DNA of 64,000 nt from an uncultured Bacteroidales bacterium (GTDB lineage: Bacteria > Bacteroidota > Bacteroidia > Bacteroidales > P3). A program made the translations under genes and the position numbers. Position 1 is the stretch's first letter. Each line of letters opens with the position of its first letter. The stretch is taken from NCBI GenBank assembly GCA_900315935.1, contig ONBB01000003.1, positions 60,309 through 124,308 on the forward strand, given 5' to 3'. Shown here piece by piece: positions 26,374 to 34,699 of the stretch. The notes below the pieces were generated by a model. It had not been told where the DNA came from and did not search any database. It worked only from the letters and a program-made list of their open reading frames with translations.

Positions 26374-27116
26374 GAGACTTCACCCCGGAGACCTACCGCG
26401 CACTGCTCCATGCCCTCAAGCGCCATGGCCGGTTCACGCTTCGCCACGATGTGGACCTCTATCCACTTCGTTCCCTGCACATTGCGGAAATCGAGGCCAG
26501 CGAAGGGCTACAGGCCACCTACTACTTCCGCACCGTGCCCGAAAGCTATGACGAAGGCATTATCCGCCAGATTGTAGCCCTCGGACATGACGCCGGCTAC
26601 CACTACGAATGCCTCACCACCTGCCAGGGCAACATCAATGCCGCGCTCGCCGACTTCCAGCTGAACCTGGCCAAACTGCGTTCCGTAGTGCCCATCGCCA
26701 AGGCTTGCGCCCACGGCAGCCCCCGCTCGCCCCACAACAGTATGGACCTCTGGCAACACCAAGACTATCATACATTTGGCATCGAACACGAGTCGATGCT
26801 CGACACCGACTTCTCCACCACCTTCTACCTCACCGACACCGGCCGCCGATGGGACGGCTACCGCGTCAGTGTACGCGACAAAGTGCCTCAATACCAAGAC
26901 CAATGGTCGCGTGAAGGGTTGGTCTTCCACACCACCGATGATTTAATTCGCGCCCTCAACAGCGCGCAGCACCCCATCCACACCCGCCCCTTGCTCATCA
27001 ACACCCATCCCCAGCGCTGGATACCCTTCGGCGCCGCATGGGTGAAAGAAGCCGCTGTACAGCGTGCAAAAAACATTGTGAAACAATCCCTTATCGCTAT
27101 CCGAAACCGTAAATAA
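26370..27116 (+). CDS. NodB-fold polysaccharide deacetylase-like protein
   Basis: A 248-residue protein with FTLRHDVDLYPLRSLHIAEI (about residues 22-41), the D-V-D variant of the CE4 first motif, then ATYYFRTVPESYD and LGHDAGYHYECLTTC (about residues 73-87) where H-x-x-x-H-x-E replaces the usual H-x-x-x-H. ACAHGSPRSPHN and LINTHPQRW follow. It lacks the classical TFDDG motif, so metal binding differs from the two other deacetylases here. It overlaps the DUF354 gene by ATGA and the wecB start by one base, indicating a fixed three-gene module. Confidence 0.75.
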   Translation: MRDFTPETYRALLHALKRHGRFTLRHDVDLYPLRSLHIAEIEASEGLQATYYFRTVPESYDEGIIRQIVALGHDAGYHYECLTTCQGNINAALADFQLNLAKLRSVVPIAKACAHGSPRSPHNSMDLWQHQDYHTFGIEHESMLDTDFSTTFYLTDTGRRWDGYRVSVRDKVPQYQDQWSREGLVFHTTDDLIRALNSAQHPIHTRPLLINTHPQRWIPFGAAWVKEAAVQRAKNIVKQSLIAIRNRK

Positions 27117-28192
27117 TGAAACGCATACTCACCATCGTCGGCGCCCGCCCCCAATTCATCAAGGCCGCCGCTATCTCGCATGTTATCAGGGACAAATACT
27201 CCGACAGCATCAGCGAAGACATCCTCCACACCGGGCAGCACTACGATGACGCCATGTCGGGCCGATTCTTCACTGAGCTTGACATACCACATCCCAAGTA
27301 CAACCTCGGCGTAGGCTCGGGTTCCCACGGGCGGCAGACCGCCCTGATGCTCAGCGGCATAGAAGAGATTCTGCTCAACAACCGATACGATGGCCTGCTC
27401 ATCTACGGCGACACCAACTCCACCCTCGCCGGCGCCTTGGCCGCATCCAAATTGCAAGTGCCTGTCTACCACGTAGAAGCGGGTCTCCGTTCCTTCAATC
27501 GAGCCATGCCGGAGGAGGTCAACCGCATTGTGGCCGACCATGTATCAACGCTCCTCTTCGCCCCCACCCAGACCGCCATACAGAACCTTCACAACGAAGG
27601 CTTTGCCGAATCCCAAGCCATCTTCAGCGGCGACGTCATGCTCGACAATGTGCGCCACTACTCCCCCATCGCCCTCCAAGCAACCATTCCCGCCATACCC
27701 GACCGCCCCTTCATTCTCGCCACCGTACACCGCGACTTCAATACCGACAACGAAGAGCGCCTAAAAACCATACTGTCAACACTCTGCGACCTCTCCTCCA
27801 ACTACCATTCCGACATCCTACTCCCTCTTCACCCCAGGACACGCCATCGTATTGATTCCATGAACCTTGGCTCGCTTTTAGAGCATATCCGCGTGGTGCA
27901 ACCCCTCTCCTACCTGGAGACCCTCGCCGCACTGAACCGCTCGTGGCTCGTCCTCACCGACAGCGGCGGCCTTCAGAAAGAGGCATACTTTTGCGGCCGT
28001 ACCTGTGTCATCCTGCGCCCCGAGACGGAGTGGACTGAAATTGTTGAAGCGGGTGCCGCCATACTGGCCGACGCCGATGCCGATCGCATCGCATCCGCCG
28101 TGGCATCGCTCAAAGAAATCCATCCCACGCCGCCCACACAATTCGGCGACGGCAATGCCGCCGACATAATTATCCAAAAAATCCTCGTTTAG
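27116..28192 (+). CDS. wecB: UDP-N-acetylglucosamine 2-epimerase (non-hydrolysing type)
   Basis: A 358-residue enzyme that interconverts UDP-GlcNAc and UDP-ManNAc. Signatures: ILTIVGARPQFIKAAA at the N-terminus, LHTGQHYDDAMSGRFF (about residues 37-52), YGDTNSTLAGALAA (about residues 96-109), YHVEAGLRSFNRAMPEE (about residues 118-134) and LTDSGGLQKEAYF (about residues 279-291). It supplies UDP-ManNAc or a derivative to the polysaccharide. A related 2,3-diacetamido epimerase activity (as in WbpI) cannot be excluded. It is the last gene of the biosynthetic block; the 215-nt gap after it contains a promoter for the export genes. Confidence 0.88.
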   Translation: MKRILTIVGARPQFIKAAAISHVIRDKYSDSISEDILHTGQHYDDAMSGRFFTELDIPHPKYNLGVGSGSHGRQTALMLSGIEEILLNNRYDGLLIYGDTNSTLAGALAASKLQVPVYHVEAGLRSFNRAMPEEVNRIVADHVSTLLFAPTQTAIQNLHNEGFAESQAIFSGDVMLDNVRHYSPIALQATIPAIPDRPFILATVHRDFNTDNEERLKTILSTLCDLSSNYHSDILLPLHPRTRHRIDSMNLGSLLEHIRVVQPLSYLETLAALNRSWLVLTDSGGLQKEAYFCGRTCVILRPETEWTEIVEAGAAILADADADRIASAVASLKEIHPTPPTQFGDGNAADIIIQKILV

Positions 28193-28345
28193 CAAGCCAA
28201 AAAAGCATTTTTCAGACACGAACTACCACTGATTACACCCCCAAAATAGTGGCTTGTATAAAATATTTACGCACACAACATCATGATAATCAGCGTGTAG
28301 TAAATTTTTAACATTATTATTTACGCACATACGAGAATATTTTAG

Positions 28346-28353
28346 TACTTTTG
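28346..28353 (+). promoter_or_regulatory. promoter -7 element for the export genes
   Basis: TACTTTTG matches the Bacteroidota -7 consensus TAnnTTTG. The upstream -33 element is weak (TTTA/TTAC near 28320). The leader that follows (28365-28387) can form a small hairpin from CCTAAA and TTTTAGG. The rest of the 28193-28407 gap is AT-rich and holds nothing else recognised. Confidence 0.65.
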
Positions 28354-28407
28354 CATTTTATTTAAGCCACCTAAACACCAGTTTTAGGCAATAAAATAAA
28401 CACGGGA

Positions 28408-29169
28408 ATGAACAAACGCAACCACCTGAAAATCCTCTCACTGACACTGCTTTTTGCAGCGTTGGCAGCCTCGTGTGTCAGCCCCAAGCGCATCAACTAC
28501 CTGCAGAACATGACCCATGGCTCGCAGATTGAGATTGAGAACCGTTTCGAGGCCAGGATTGCCCCTTACGACAAGCTCTCCATCAAGGTGAGCACCTCCG
28601 GTGTGCGCCAGGAGCTCACCACCCCCTTCCAGACCTTGGCTGGCGACAACATGGTGGACATCAACGGCGATGTCCTCCTTCCCGTGCTGGGCAAAATCCA
28701 TGTTGCCGGCCTCACCCGCCTGCAACTGCAGGACACCCTCGCCAACATCCTCCAACGCGATGGCTATGTGGATGACCCCATCGTCATTGTCCACTTCACC
28801 AACTTCAAAATCTTCTTCCTTGGCGGCGACGGCCGTGGCCGTGTCATCAACATCCGCGACGAAAAAGCCCCCTTCCTCGAAGTGCTTGCCCAGATGGGCG
28901 GTCTCGACAACTACACCCGCCGCGACCGCATCGGTGTTATGCGTGAAATCAACGGCAAAATGGTGATGCGCTACCTCGACCCCCGCTCCACCGACGTCTT
29001 CAAGGATCCCTTCTACATGCTCCAGCAGAATGACTTCATCATCGTCGACGCATTCAACGCCACCACAGCCTTGCAGCAATTCAACTTCTGGCTAGGCTTC
29101 ATCGGCACCTTCACCTCTGTTGCCTCCTTGATTACCTCTATCGCAGTCTTCCGCTCCATTAAGAATTAA
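28408..29169 (+). CDS. wza: Wza-like outer-membrane polysaccharide export lipoprotein
   Basis: A 253-residue OPX protein. The signal peptide ends in LAASC with Cys23 as lipidated residue. The Poly_export domain (about residues 45-130) has IAPYDKLSIKVST and GDVLLPVLGKIHVAGLTRLQ; a SLBB-like domain follows (about residues 132-205, IFFLGGDGRGRV). Residues about 225-250 form a hydrophobic segment (FWLGFIGTFTSVASLITSIA), the usual C-terminal anchor of Bacteroidota members. It starts the export unit 15 nt before the tyrosine kinase gene and would form the outer-membrane channel. Confidence 0.88.
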   Translation: MNKRNHLKILSLTLLFAALAASCVSPKRINYLQNMTHGSQIEIENRFEARIAPYDKLSIKVSTSGVRQELTTPFQTLAGDNMVDINGDVLLPVLGKIHVAGLTRLQLQDTLANILQRDGYVDDPIVIVHFTNFKIFFLGGDGRGRVINIRDEKAPFLEVLAQMGGLDNYTRRDRIGVMREINGKMVMRYLDPRSTDVFKDPFYMLQQNDFIIVDAFNATTALQQFNFWLGFIGTFTSVASLITSIAVFRSIKN

Positions 29170-29184
29170 CACTCCCGACACGCA

Positions 29185-31704
29185 ATGGCAGAAAACAACG
29201 AAACCTCGTTCTTGGAAGAGAAAAAAGTCCAGAAGATACACGTCAAAGACATCCTCTTCACCATCCTGCGCAACCTGCACTGGCTGGTGATTTGTGGTGC
29301 CGTGGGCGCTGCCATCGCCGGTTACCAAGTGCGCCAACAGAACCGCATCTACAGCAGCAGCGCACGCATCCTCATTGTCAAGACCACCACCGCCAGCAGC
29401 ACCGACAACGGCGGCACCCTGCGCGAGGCTTCCATCAAGAACATGTTCTACCGCGGCCCGCTCTACAACAGCAATGTCAACAACGAAATGAACATCTTCA
29501 AGTCCAAGACCGCCATGCTCGAGGTGGCTCGCGACCTGAAACTCAATACCTACTACACTACCAGGAGCCGCTTTGCCAAGCGCACCAAAGATCTCTATGG
29601 CGAATCGCCCTTCACCATCGACTTCATCGACAATGACGAAGACGGCCAGTGCACGTTCACTGCCATCGCCAAGGATGACAGCGGGCTCGAGATTATCCTC
29701 CCCGACGCAGACCCCCTCAAGGTCGCATTCGAGGACACTGTGGCCCTGCCTTTTGGCCGTATCGTGGCACACAAGACCTGGTTCCTCACACCCGACTACT
29801 ACAATGTCCCCGTCACCGTAACCCACACCAGCGTCAACGCCGCTGCCGATAGATATCGCAATGCCTTGTTTGTAGGCCGAGCCGACCCGGAGAACACCAT
29901 CCTCAACATTGTACTGAACGACGTCTCGCCCATTCGCGCAGCCGAGGTTATCAACAAGGCTATCGAGGTCTACAACAATGATGCCGTCAACGACAAAAAG
30001 CGCATCATCGCGTACACGCACGACTTTATTAATGAGCGTATCCGCATGCTGCAGAACGACCTTGGTGCCCATGAAAACGCCCTGGCCAGCTTCAAGCGCG
30101 AGAACCGCCTGCTCAACATCTCCAATCTCGGCCAGAGCTACCTGCAGTCGAGCATCCAGTCGTCGGAGGAAATTGAGCGCCTCAAACAGCAGCTCTCCCA
30201 AGCCCGCTACCTGGCGCACCTCAATGCTACCGGCGACGGCTCAACCCTCATCCCCCAGACCGTCGGCATCAACGACCCGAACATCACCCGAATGATCAAC
30301 CAGCACAACCAGATAGTACTCGACCTGCAGAAATACCAGACCCCCAACAGCCCGATTGTCAAGGGAAAACTCAGCGACCTTAACGACCTGCGCAACAGCA
30401 TGAACACCCTGCTCGACGGCTACATCGGCATGCTGCAAGAGCGTATCGCCGAGACCCAGATTGTGGCCTCGACCGCCACCTCCAAGATGAGCCAGGTACC
30501 CGGTCAGCAGATATATATAGAGAATATCGAGCGCGTACAAAAGATTAAAGAGAGCCTCTACCTCAACCTGCTCAGCCGCCGCGAGGAGCTGCTCATCAGC
30601 CAACCCTCCATCGAACCCAACGGCAAGATTCTCGACCCTGCACGTGTCAACCGCACGGCCGTCTCTCCCGACGAGTCGAAACAAACCATGACCGGCCTCC
30701 TCATCGGCCTGGCCATCCCCGTGGGCATCTTCTTCCTGCGCATGCTGCTCGACACCAAGGTCAAGTTCCACAGCGACGTGGCCAAAGCCACCGCCATCCC
30801 CTTCCTCTGCGAGATTCCCTCACGCGAGAAGGACGACGACCGCGACTTGGTCATCTCCAACCACGACCACGACACCATGTCGGAGTCGTTCCGGCTGCTA
30901 CGCACCAAGCTCGACTTCCTCGGCCAGAACGAGAACCAAAGCGGCCGAGTCATCATGGTTACCTCGATACTGCCTGGCATGGGCAAATCGTTCATCTCGT
31001 CCAACATGGCCGCCAGCATCGGCCTGACGGGCAAGAAGGTCATCCTTGTCGACCTCGACCTGCGCCGCGGCACCATGACACGCACCTTCTACTCGCGCAA
31101 ACATGCCGGCCTCTCCAACTATCTCGCCGGCCGCGTGGACAACTGGCAGGACATCATCAAATCCGACATCGTCAGCAAGGGGCTCGACTCCATCTTTACG
31201 GGCCAGATACCGCCCAACCCCACCGAGCTGCTCAGCAACGGCCGCTTCGAGCGCCTCATCGCCTCCTTGCGTGAACGCTACGACTACATCATCCTCGACA
31301 CTGCCCCCACGGGTCTCGTGGTCGACACCGATGTCATCAAGACCCTCGTCGACAACACCATCTTCGTCGTCCGTGCCGGCAAGTTCGACAAGCGCCTCCT
31401 CGGCACCCTGGACGAGATGTACAAGGACCAGGCATTCCCCAACCTCGCCATCGTGCTCAACGACGTGAAATACAAGAAACTCATGCCCTACGAGAAGAAG
31501 TACGGCTACGGTTATGGTTACGGCTATGGCTACGGTTACGGCTACGGTTATGGTTATGGTTACGGCTATGGTTACGGCTATGGCTACGGTTACGGCTACG
31601 GTTATGGTTATGGTTACGGCTATGGTTACGGCTATGGCTACGGTGAAGATGAGAAAGACCAAGCCGACGACAACGACGACAACGACAACGAATTCAAAGC
31701 ATAA
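29185..31704 (+). CDS. wzc: Wzc-like chain-length regulator and bacterial tyrosine kinase
   Basis: An 839-residue inner-membrane protein. One membrane segment lies at about residues 31-49 and the second at about 502-522, enclosing the periplasmic Wzz/GNVR region with coiled coil (about 275-345). The cytoplasmic kinase domain has Walker A ILPGMGKSF (about 595-603), Walker A' VILVDLDLRRG (about 618-628) and Walker B YIILDTAP (about 700-707). The tail is extraordinary: 24 consecutive Tyr-Gly pairs at residues 773-820, then an acidic end rich in Asp. BY-kinases autophosphorylate on C-terminal Tyr clusters, so this tail is the presumed phosphorylation site controlling polymer assembly. Confidence 0.92.
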   Translation: MAENNETSFLEEKKVQKIHVKDILFTILRNLHWLVICGAVGAAIAGYQVRQQNRIYSSSARILIVKTTTASSTDNGGTLREASIKNMFYRGPLYNSNVNNEMNIFKSKTAMLEVARDLKLNTYYTTRSRFAKRTKDLYGESPFTIDFIDNDEDGQCTFTAIAKDDSGLEIILPDADPLKVAFEDTVALPFGRIVAHKTWFLTPDYYNVPVTVTHTSVNAAADRYRNALFVGRADPENTILNIVLNDVSPIRAAEVINKAIEVYNNDAVNDKKRIIAYTHDFINERIRMLQNDLGAHENALASFKRENRLLNISNLGQSYLQSSIQSSEEIERLKQQLSQARYLAHLNATGDGSTLIPQTVGINDPNITRMINQHNQIVLDLQKYQTPNSPIVKGKLSDLNDLRNSMNTLLDGYIGMLQERIAETQIVASTATSKMSQVPGQQIYIENIERVQKIKESLYLNLLSRREELLISQPSIEPNGKILDPARVNRTAVSPDESKQTMTGLLIGLAIPVGIFFLRMLLDTKVKFHSDVAKATAIPFLCEIPSREKDDDRDLVISNHDHDTMSESFRLLRTKLDFLGQNENQSGRVIMVTSILPGMGKSFISSNMAASIGLTGKKVILVDLDLRRGTMTRTFYSRKHAGLSNYLAGRVDNWQDIIKSDIVSKGLDSIFTGQIPPNPTELLSNGRFERLIASLRERYDYIILDTAPTGLVVDTDVIKTLVDNTIFVVRAGKFDKRLLGTLDEMYKDQAFPNLAIVLNDVKYKKLMPYEKKYGYGYGYGYGYGYGYGYGYGYGYGYGYGYGYGYGYGYGYGYGYGYGYGEDEKDQADDNDDNDNEFKA
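31501..31644 (+). repeat. Tyr-Gly coding tandem repeat with a 54-bp higher-order unit
   Basis: Twenty-four TAY-GGY hexamers encode the kinase tail. Following the synonymous codons shows that hexamers 4-12 are repeated without any base change as 13-21, and 22-24 begin a third copy. The array thus grew by an exact 54-bp (18-residue) tandem duplication covering 31519-31644. Confidence 0.92.
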
Positions 31705-31761
31705 GCCACCCTTGGAACGAATAACTCTTAAGTAAAGAATAACAATAAAATAATCAAAAAA

Positions 31762-33243
31762 ATGAAAAGAGCAATTACGATCTTACTGCTACTAATTGCA
31801 ACCGCCAGCCTTTCCGCTCAGACCTATCATCCGAGCAAGAAGTGGATGCGCCTTGGTGTTGACCGCGACACGCTGGCCTACATCATCGCCTCCCCGTTCG
31901 ACAACTGGTACATCACCGGCGGCGTAGGTCTCCAGACCTTCATCGGCAACGAGGTGGAAGCCGACGCCCGTCACAACAAGCTCAACAACAATGCCCGCAT
32001 CGAAATCGGTAAGTGGGTCATCCCCGATGTCGCCATTTCGCTGCGCTACTCTATGATGAGCATTGACGGCCAGACCCGCTATAGCTTGAATCCCTTCGTT
32101 GACTGGACGGGCTACACTACCCAAGTCGATGACCTCGGTCGTTCCGTCTATCCCTACCAGCCGTTCCACGTCCACGCCATGTACCTCATGGGCTTCGTCA
32201 CGCTTGACTGGACCAACTTCCTGCGCGGCTACGAGCGCGGCAAGCGCACCTGGATCCACGTCTACACCCCCATCGGTTTCGGTGGCTCGATGCTCTACGG
32301 CAAACAAGTCAACCCGCGCAATAGCGAATACCAACTCGGCGACTTCCGTCGCAACTTTGAGCTCTGCTTCGCCACCGGTATCGGTGCCAACCTGTTCGTC
32401 GCTCCCTGGCTCAGCATCGGTCTCTCGGCCGAAATCTTCGGCTCCGAGTCCACCTGGGACTGGTCGTCCTACGACAACTCTCGCTACGCCAAGAACATCT
32501 TCGACCTTGTCCCGTCGCTCAACCTGAATGTTACCTATAACATCCTGCGCGACTTCAACCAGTACAACCCCGAGACCAAAGGCCACGACCAGGTGCGCGA
32601 CTGGGGCTTCGAGACCTACGGCTCGCACAGCGACCTGCGCAACATCCACGACCGCATCGCCGACCTCAACCGTCAGAAAGACGCCCTGCAGGACCTCGCC
32701 GACGACCTCGACGGCAAGCATGCCGACGAGCTGCGCCGCATCAACGACGAACTGGCCCGCCTGCAGCAGGAGCTCGAAGACGAGAAGAAGAAACCCGGCT
32801 ACCGCACCCCCACCAACCTGCTGAGCGAACTCATCCAGGTCAACGAGGCCCTCAACCTGCCCGCCACCATCATCTACTTCCAGCTCGACAAGTATGACAT
32901 CGACTACAACGCCCGCAAGCGCCTCCAGCAGTTCGCACGTGAGATGAACGCCCTCGACGACACCCTCGAGTTCTACCTCATCGGCGCCGCCGACTCGCTC
33001 ACCGGCTCCATCCCCCACAACAAGTGGCTCTCCGAGAAACGCTGCGGCGTTACCTACAACATGCTGACCCGCGACTTCGAAGTCGACGGCAACCAGCTCA
33101 TCGTCATCCCCCTCGGCGGTATCACCGAGTACGAGCCCCAGGAGAACAACCGTATGGCTATGCTGATTCTCCGCACGCCCGTAACCGAGGAGATTGTCGA
33201 CCGCTGGACCAAGAAGCGCCCGCAAGTGGAGGGTCGACGCTAA
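31762..33243 (+). CDS. OmpA-family outer-membrane protein
   Basis: A 493-residue protein. The signal peptide is cleaved near ASLSAQ (residue 20). An N-terminal beta-barrel (about 30-265) has alternating aromatic strands (WYITGGVGLQTFIG, AMYLMGFVTLDW). A charged coiled coil (about 288-345, DRIADLNRQKDALQDLADDL) leads to an OmpA-like peptidoglycan-binding domain (about 365-475) with IIYFQLDKYDIDYNARKRL, GAADSLTGS and LSEKRCGVTYNML. It anchors the outer membrane to the wall. It follows the Wzc gene by 57 nt and may be co-transcribed with the export genes. Its last 86 nt overlap a convergent gene. Confidence 0.88.
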   Translation: MKRAITILLLLIATASLSAQTYHPSKKWMRLGVDRDTLAYIIASPFDNWYITGGVGLQTFIGNEVEADARHNKLNNNARIEIGKWVIPDVAISLRYSMMSIDGQTRYSLNPFVDWTGYTTQVDDLGRSVYPYQPFHVHAMYLMGFVTLDWTNFLRGYERGKRTWIHVYTPIGFGGSMLYGKQVNPRNSEYQLGDFRRNFELCFATGIGANLFVAPWLSIGLSAEIFGSESTWDWSSYDNSRYAKNIFDLVPSLNLNVTYNILRDFNQYNPETKGHDQVRDWGFETYGSHSDLRNIHDRIADLNRQKDALQDLADDLDGKHADELRRINDELARLQQELEDEKKKPGYRTPTNLLSELIQVNEALNLPATIIYFQLDKYDIDYNARKRLQQFAREMNALDDTLEFYLIGAADSLTGSIPHNKWLSEKRCGVTYNMLTRDFEVDGNQLIVIPLGGITEYEPQENNRMAMLILRTPVTEEIVDRWTKKRPQVEGRR

Positions 33244-33946
33244 CGCCGACAGCAGTAACTCCATCTGATACAAGGGACAAGCCCACCGGGCTGGTCCCTT
33301 TTTCGTTTTCCTGCATGGCGACACCGGCTACGGTCTCTTCCATCGGCGGCACATAGGCCGAGCGCGAGGCTTGCCCGCAAGCGTCGACACAGAAGCCATA
33401 GACCACCAGCCCACGGCCTGCCCACTCGTCCGGCAGCGCCATGCGCAACCTGCCGTCCCTGCGCTCGGCCGGAGCCGACAGCAACCCCTGACCCAGGTCG
33501 GGGCAATAGACATAGGCATACACCCTGTCCTGCGCCCGACCGATACCACGGCCAAAGCGGACATCGAGCACCCCGTCGTCGTCCACCGCATAGCCCTCGA
33601 ACGAGGCCGAGCCTGCACTGCCGCAGGCAAACACCAGCCGCTCGTAGTCCACCCTGCCGTCAAGCGCGAAACAATCCTTGTTGCGCTTCACAAACAGGTT
33701 GCCCTCCGTCATCTGCTCGCGGGCTGCCGCCTCGCGCAGTCCCAGCAGCAGCGCGCCACGCGCCACCGAAGCGAAACGCACCATCTGCACAAACCAGCTG
33801 CGCTCCTCCTGCTGCCGTTCGGTATTCGGATAGCGCACCGCTCGCCGATAGCCCCGCACCACCGGCAGACCCTTCCATCGGTACCCCACAACGGTACCCA
33901 CCTTCCCGGTAAAAGGCCCGAGAATGCCTTGTTCTAACTTTGCCAT
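33158..33946 (-). CDS. DUF6266 family protein
   Basis: A 262-residue protein. The start at 33946 gives MAKLEQGILGPFTGKVGTVVGYRWKG-type N-terminus (segments GILGPFTGKVGTVVGYRWKG), the DUF6266 signature, common in Bacteroidota. There is no signal peptide; the function is unknown. The middle is rich in Gly, Ala and Arg, and short beta-like segments (YAYVYCPDLG, GLVVYGFCVDACG) resemble the family. The last 28 codons run antisense into the end of the OmpA-family gene, and the coding region also contains the transcription terminator of that gene. A longer start at 34015 would add 23 residues not typical of the family. Confidence 0.75.
   Translation of the reverse strand: MAKLEQGILGPFTGKVGTVVGYRWKGLPVVRGYRRAVRYPNTERQQEERSWFVQMVRFASVARGALLLGLREAAAREQMTEGNLFVKRNKDCFALDGRVDYERLVFACGSAGSASFEGYAVDDDGVLDVRFGRGIGRAQDRVYAYVYCPDLGQGLLSAPAERRDGRLRMALPDEWAGRGLVVYGFCVDACGQASRSAYVPPMEETVAGVAMQENEKGTSPVGLSLVSDGVTAVGVSVDPPLAGASWSSGRQSPRLRACGESA
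33272..33304 (+). terminator. intrinsic terminator of the export/OmpA operon
   Basis: AAGGGACAAGCCC and GGGCTGGTCCCTT pair around a short loop (ACC), followed by TTTTTCGTTTT on the plus strand. It lies 28 nt after the OmpA-family stop and inside the convergent DUF6266 coding region. Confidence 0.85.
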
Positions 33947-34070
33947 AAAACTGCAATTTAAATGAAACAAAAAACCGTATATATATAAAATAAGGCCATT
34001 TTTGGGAAATGACATTTTTTAACTAAACTTTAACATTTCACACCCTCCCCTCCCACTCTCTGTCCATATA

Positions 34071-34091
34071 AGAAGAGGGGAAGAAGAGGGT
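34071..34091 (+). repeat. R1 intergenic element, copy d
   Basis: AGAAGAGGGGAAGAAGAGGGT, an R1 core, sits between the divergent-side end of the DUF6266 gene (start 33946) and the ompH terminator. The surrounding 33947-34119 stretch holds no gene. Confidence 0.75.
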
Positions 34092-34119
34092 GTCGGCAAA
34101 TCGCTGTGCGACAGCGTAT

Positions 34120-34150
34120 AAAAAAGCCGCGCCAGTTCCCTGACGCGGCT
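34120..34150 (-). terminator. intrinsic terminator after the ompH gene
   Basis: On the minus strand AGCCGCG (34150-34144) pairs with CGCGGCT (34131-34125), followed by TTTTTATA. It begins 20 nt after the ompH stop and would end the bamA-ompH-ompH transcript. Confidence 0.85.
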
Positions 34151-34170
34151 CTGATTTGTCGTTAGGAAAC

Positions 34171-34683
34171 CTATTTCAGACCCAGTTTCTTTTTCACCTG
34201 GGGCATGATGTCGTCGCTGTCCTGCGAGTAGAGCACGGCGGCGGTGCCGGCATCGAGGATATAGGTGTAGCCGCCTTCGCGGGCCACGTCCTCGATGGCC
34301 TTCTTGGCGCGGTCGATGATGGGCTTCAGCAGGGTCTGTTCGCGCTCCTGCAGCTGCTTCTGGGCGTTCTCCTGAAACTCTTGGATGCGGGCGCCCATGT
34401 CCTGGATTTCGCGCTGCTTGGTGTTGCGGATCAGCTCGGTCCAGCCGGCCTGGTTCTCCATGTAGTCGTTGTAGCGCTTCTCCATTTCGGCCTGCATCGA
34501 CTTGAGGGTGGTCTCAAGTTCCTGCACCTCGGCCTGCAGCACCGTCTGTGCCGAGTCGCGGCCGGGCATGATCTGCATCAGGTCGTTCGAGTTGATGTGT
34601 CCGAGTTTGATGTTCTTCTGGGCCACGGCCGTGCCGCCAAAGGCGAACAGGCAGGCCACGATTGCAATGAGAGTTTTTTTCAT
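34171..34683 (-). CDS. OmpH/Skp family periplasmic chaperone
   Basis: A 170-residue protein with signal peptide MKKTLIAIVACLFAFGGTAV(A) and mature start near QKNIKLGHINSNDLMQ. Residues about 40-130 form the long helical tentacle (LETTLKSMQAEMEKRYNDYM) with heptad charge pattern, and the C-terminal strand IDRAKKAIEDVAREGGYTYI-type region closes the body. Skp binds unfolded outer-membrane proteins in the periplasm and delivers them to BamA. It is the second of two ompH genes downstream of bamA, 16 nt after the first. Confidence 0.87.
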   Translation of the reverse strand: MKKTLIAIVACLFAFGGTAVAQKNIKLGHINSNDLMQIMPGRDSAQTVLQAEVQELETTLKSMQAEMEKRYNDYMENQAGWTELIRNTKQREIQDMGARIQEFQENAQKQLQEREQTLLKPIIDRAKKAIEDVAREGGYTYILDAGTAAVLYSQDSDDIMPQVKKKLGLK

Positions 34684-34699
34684 TCTTTAGGTATTTTTG

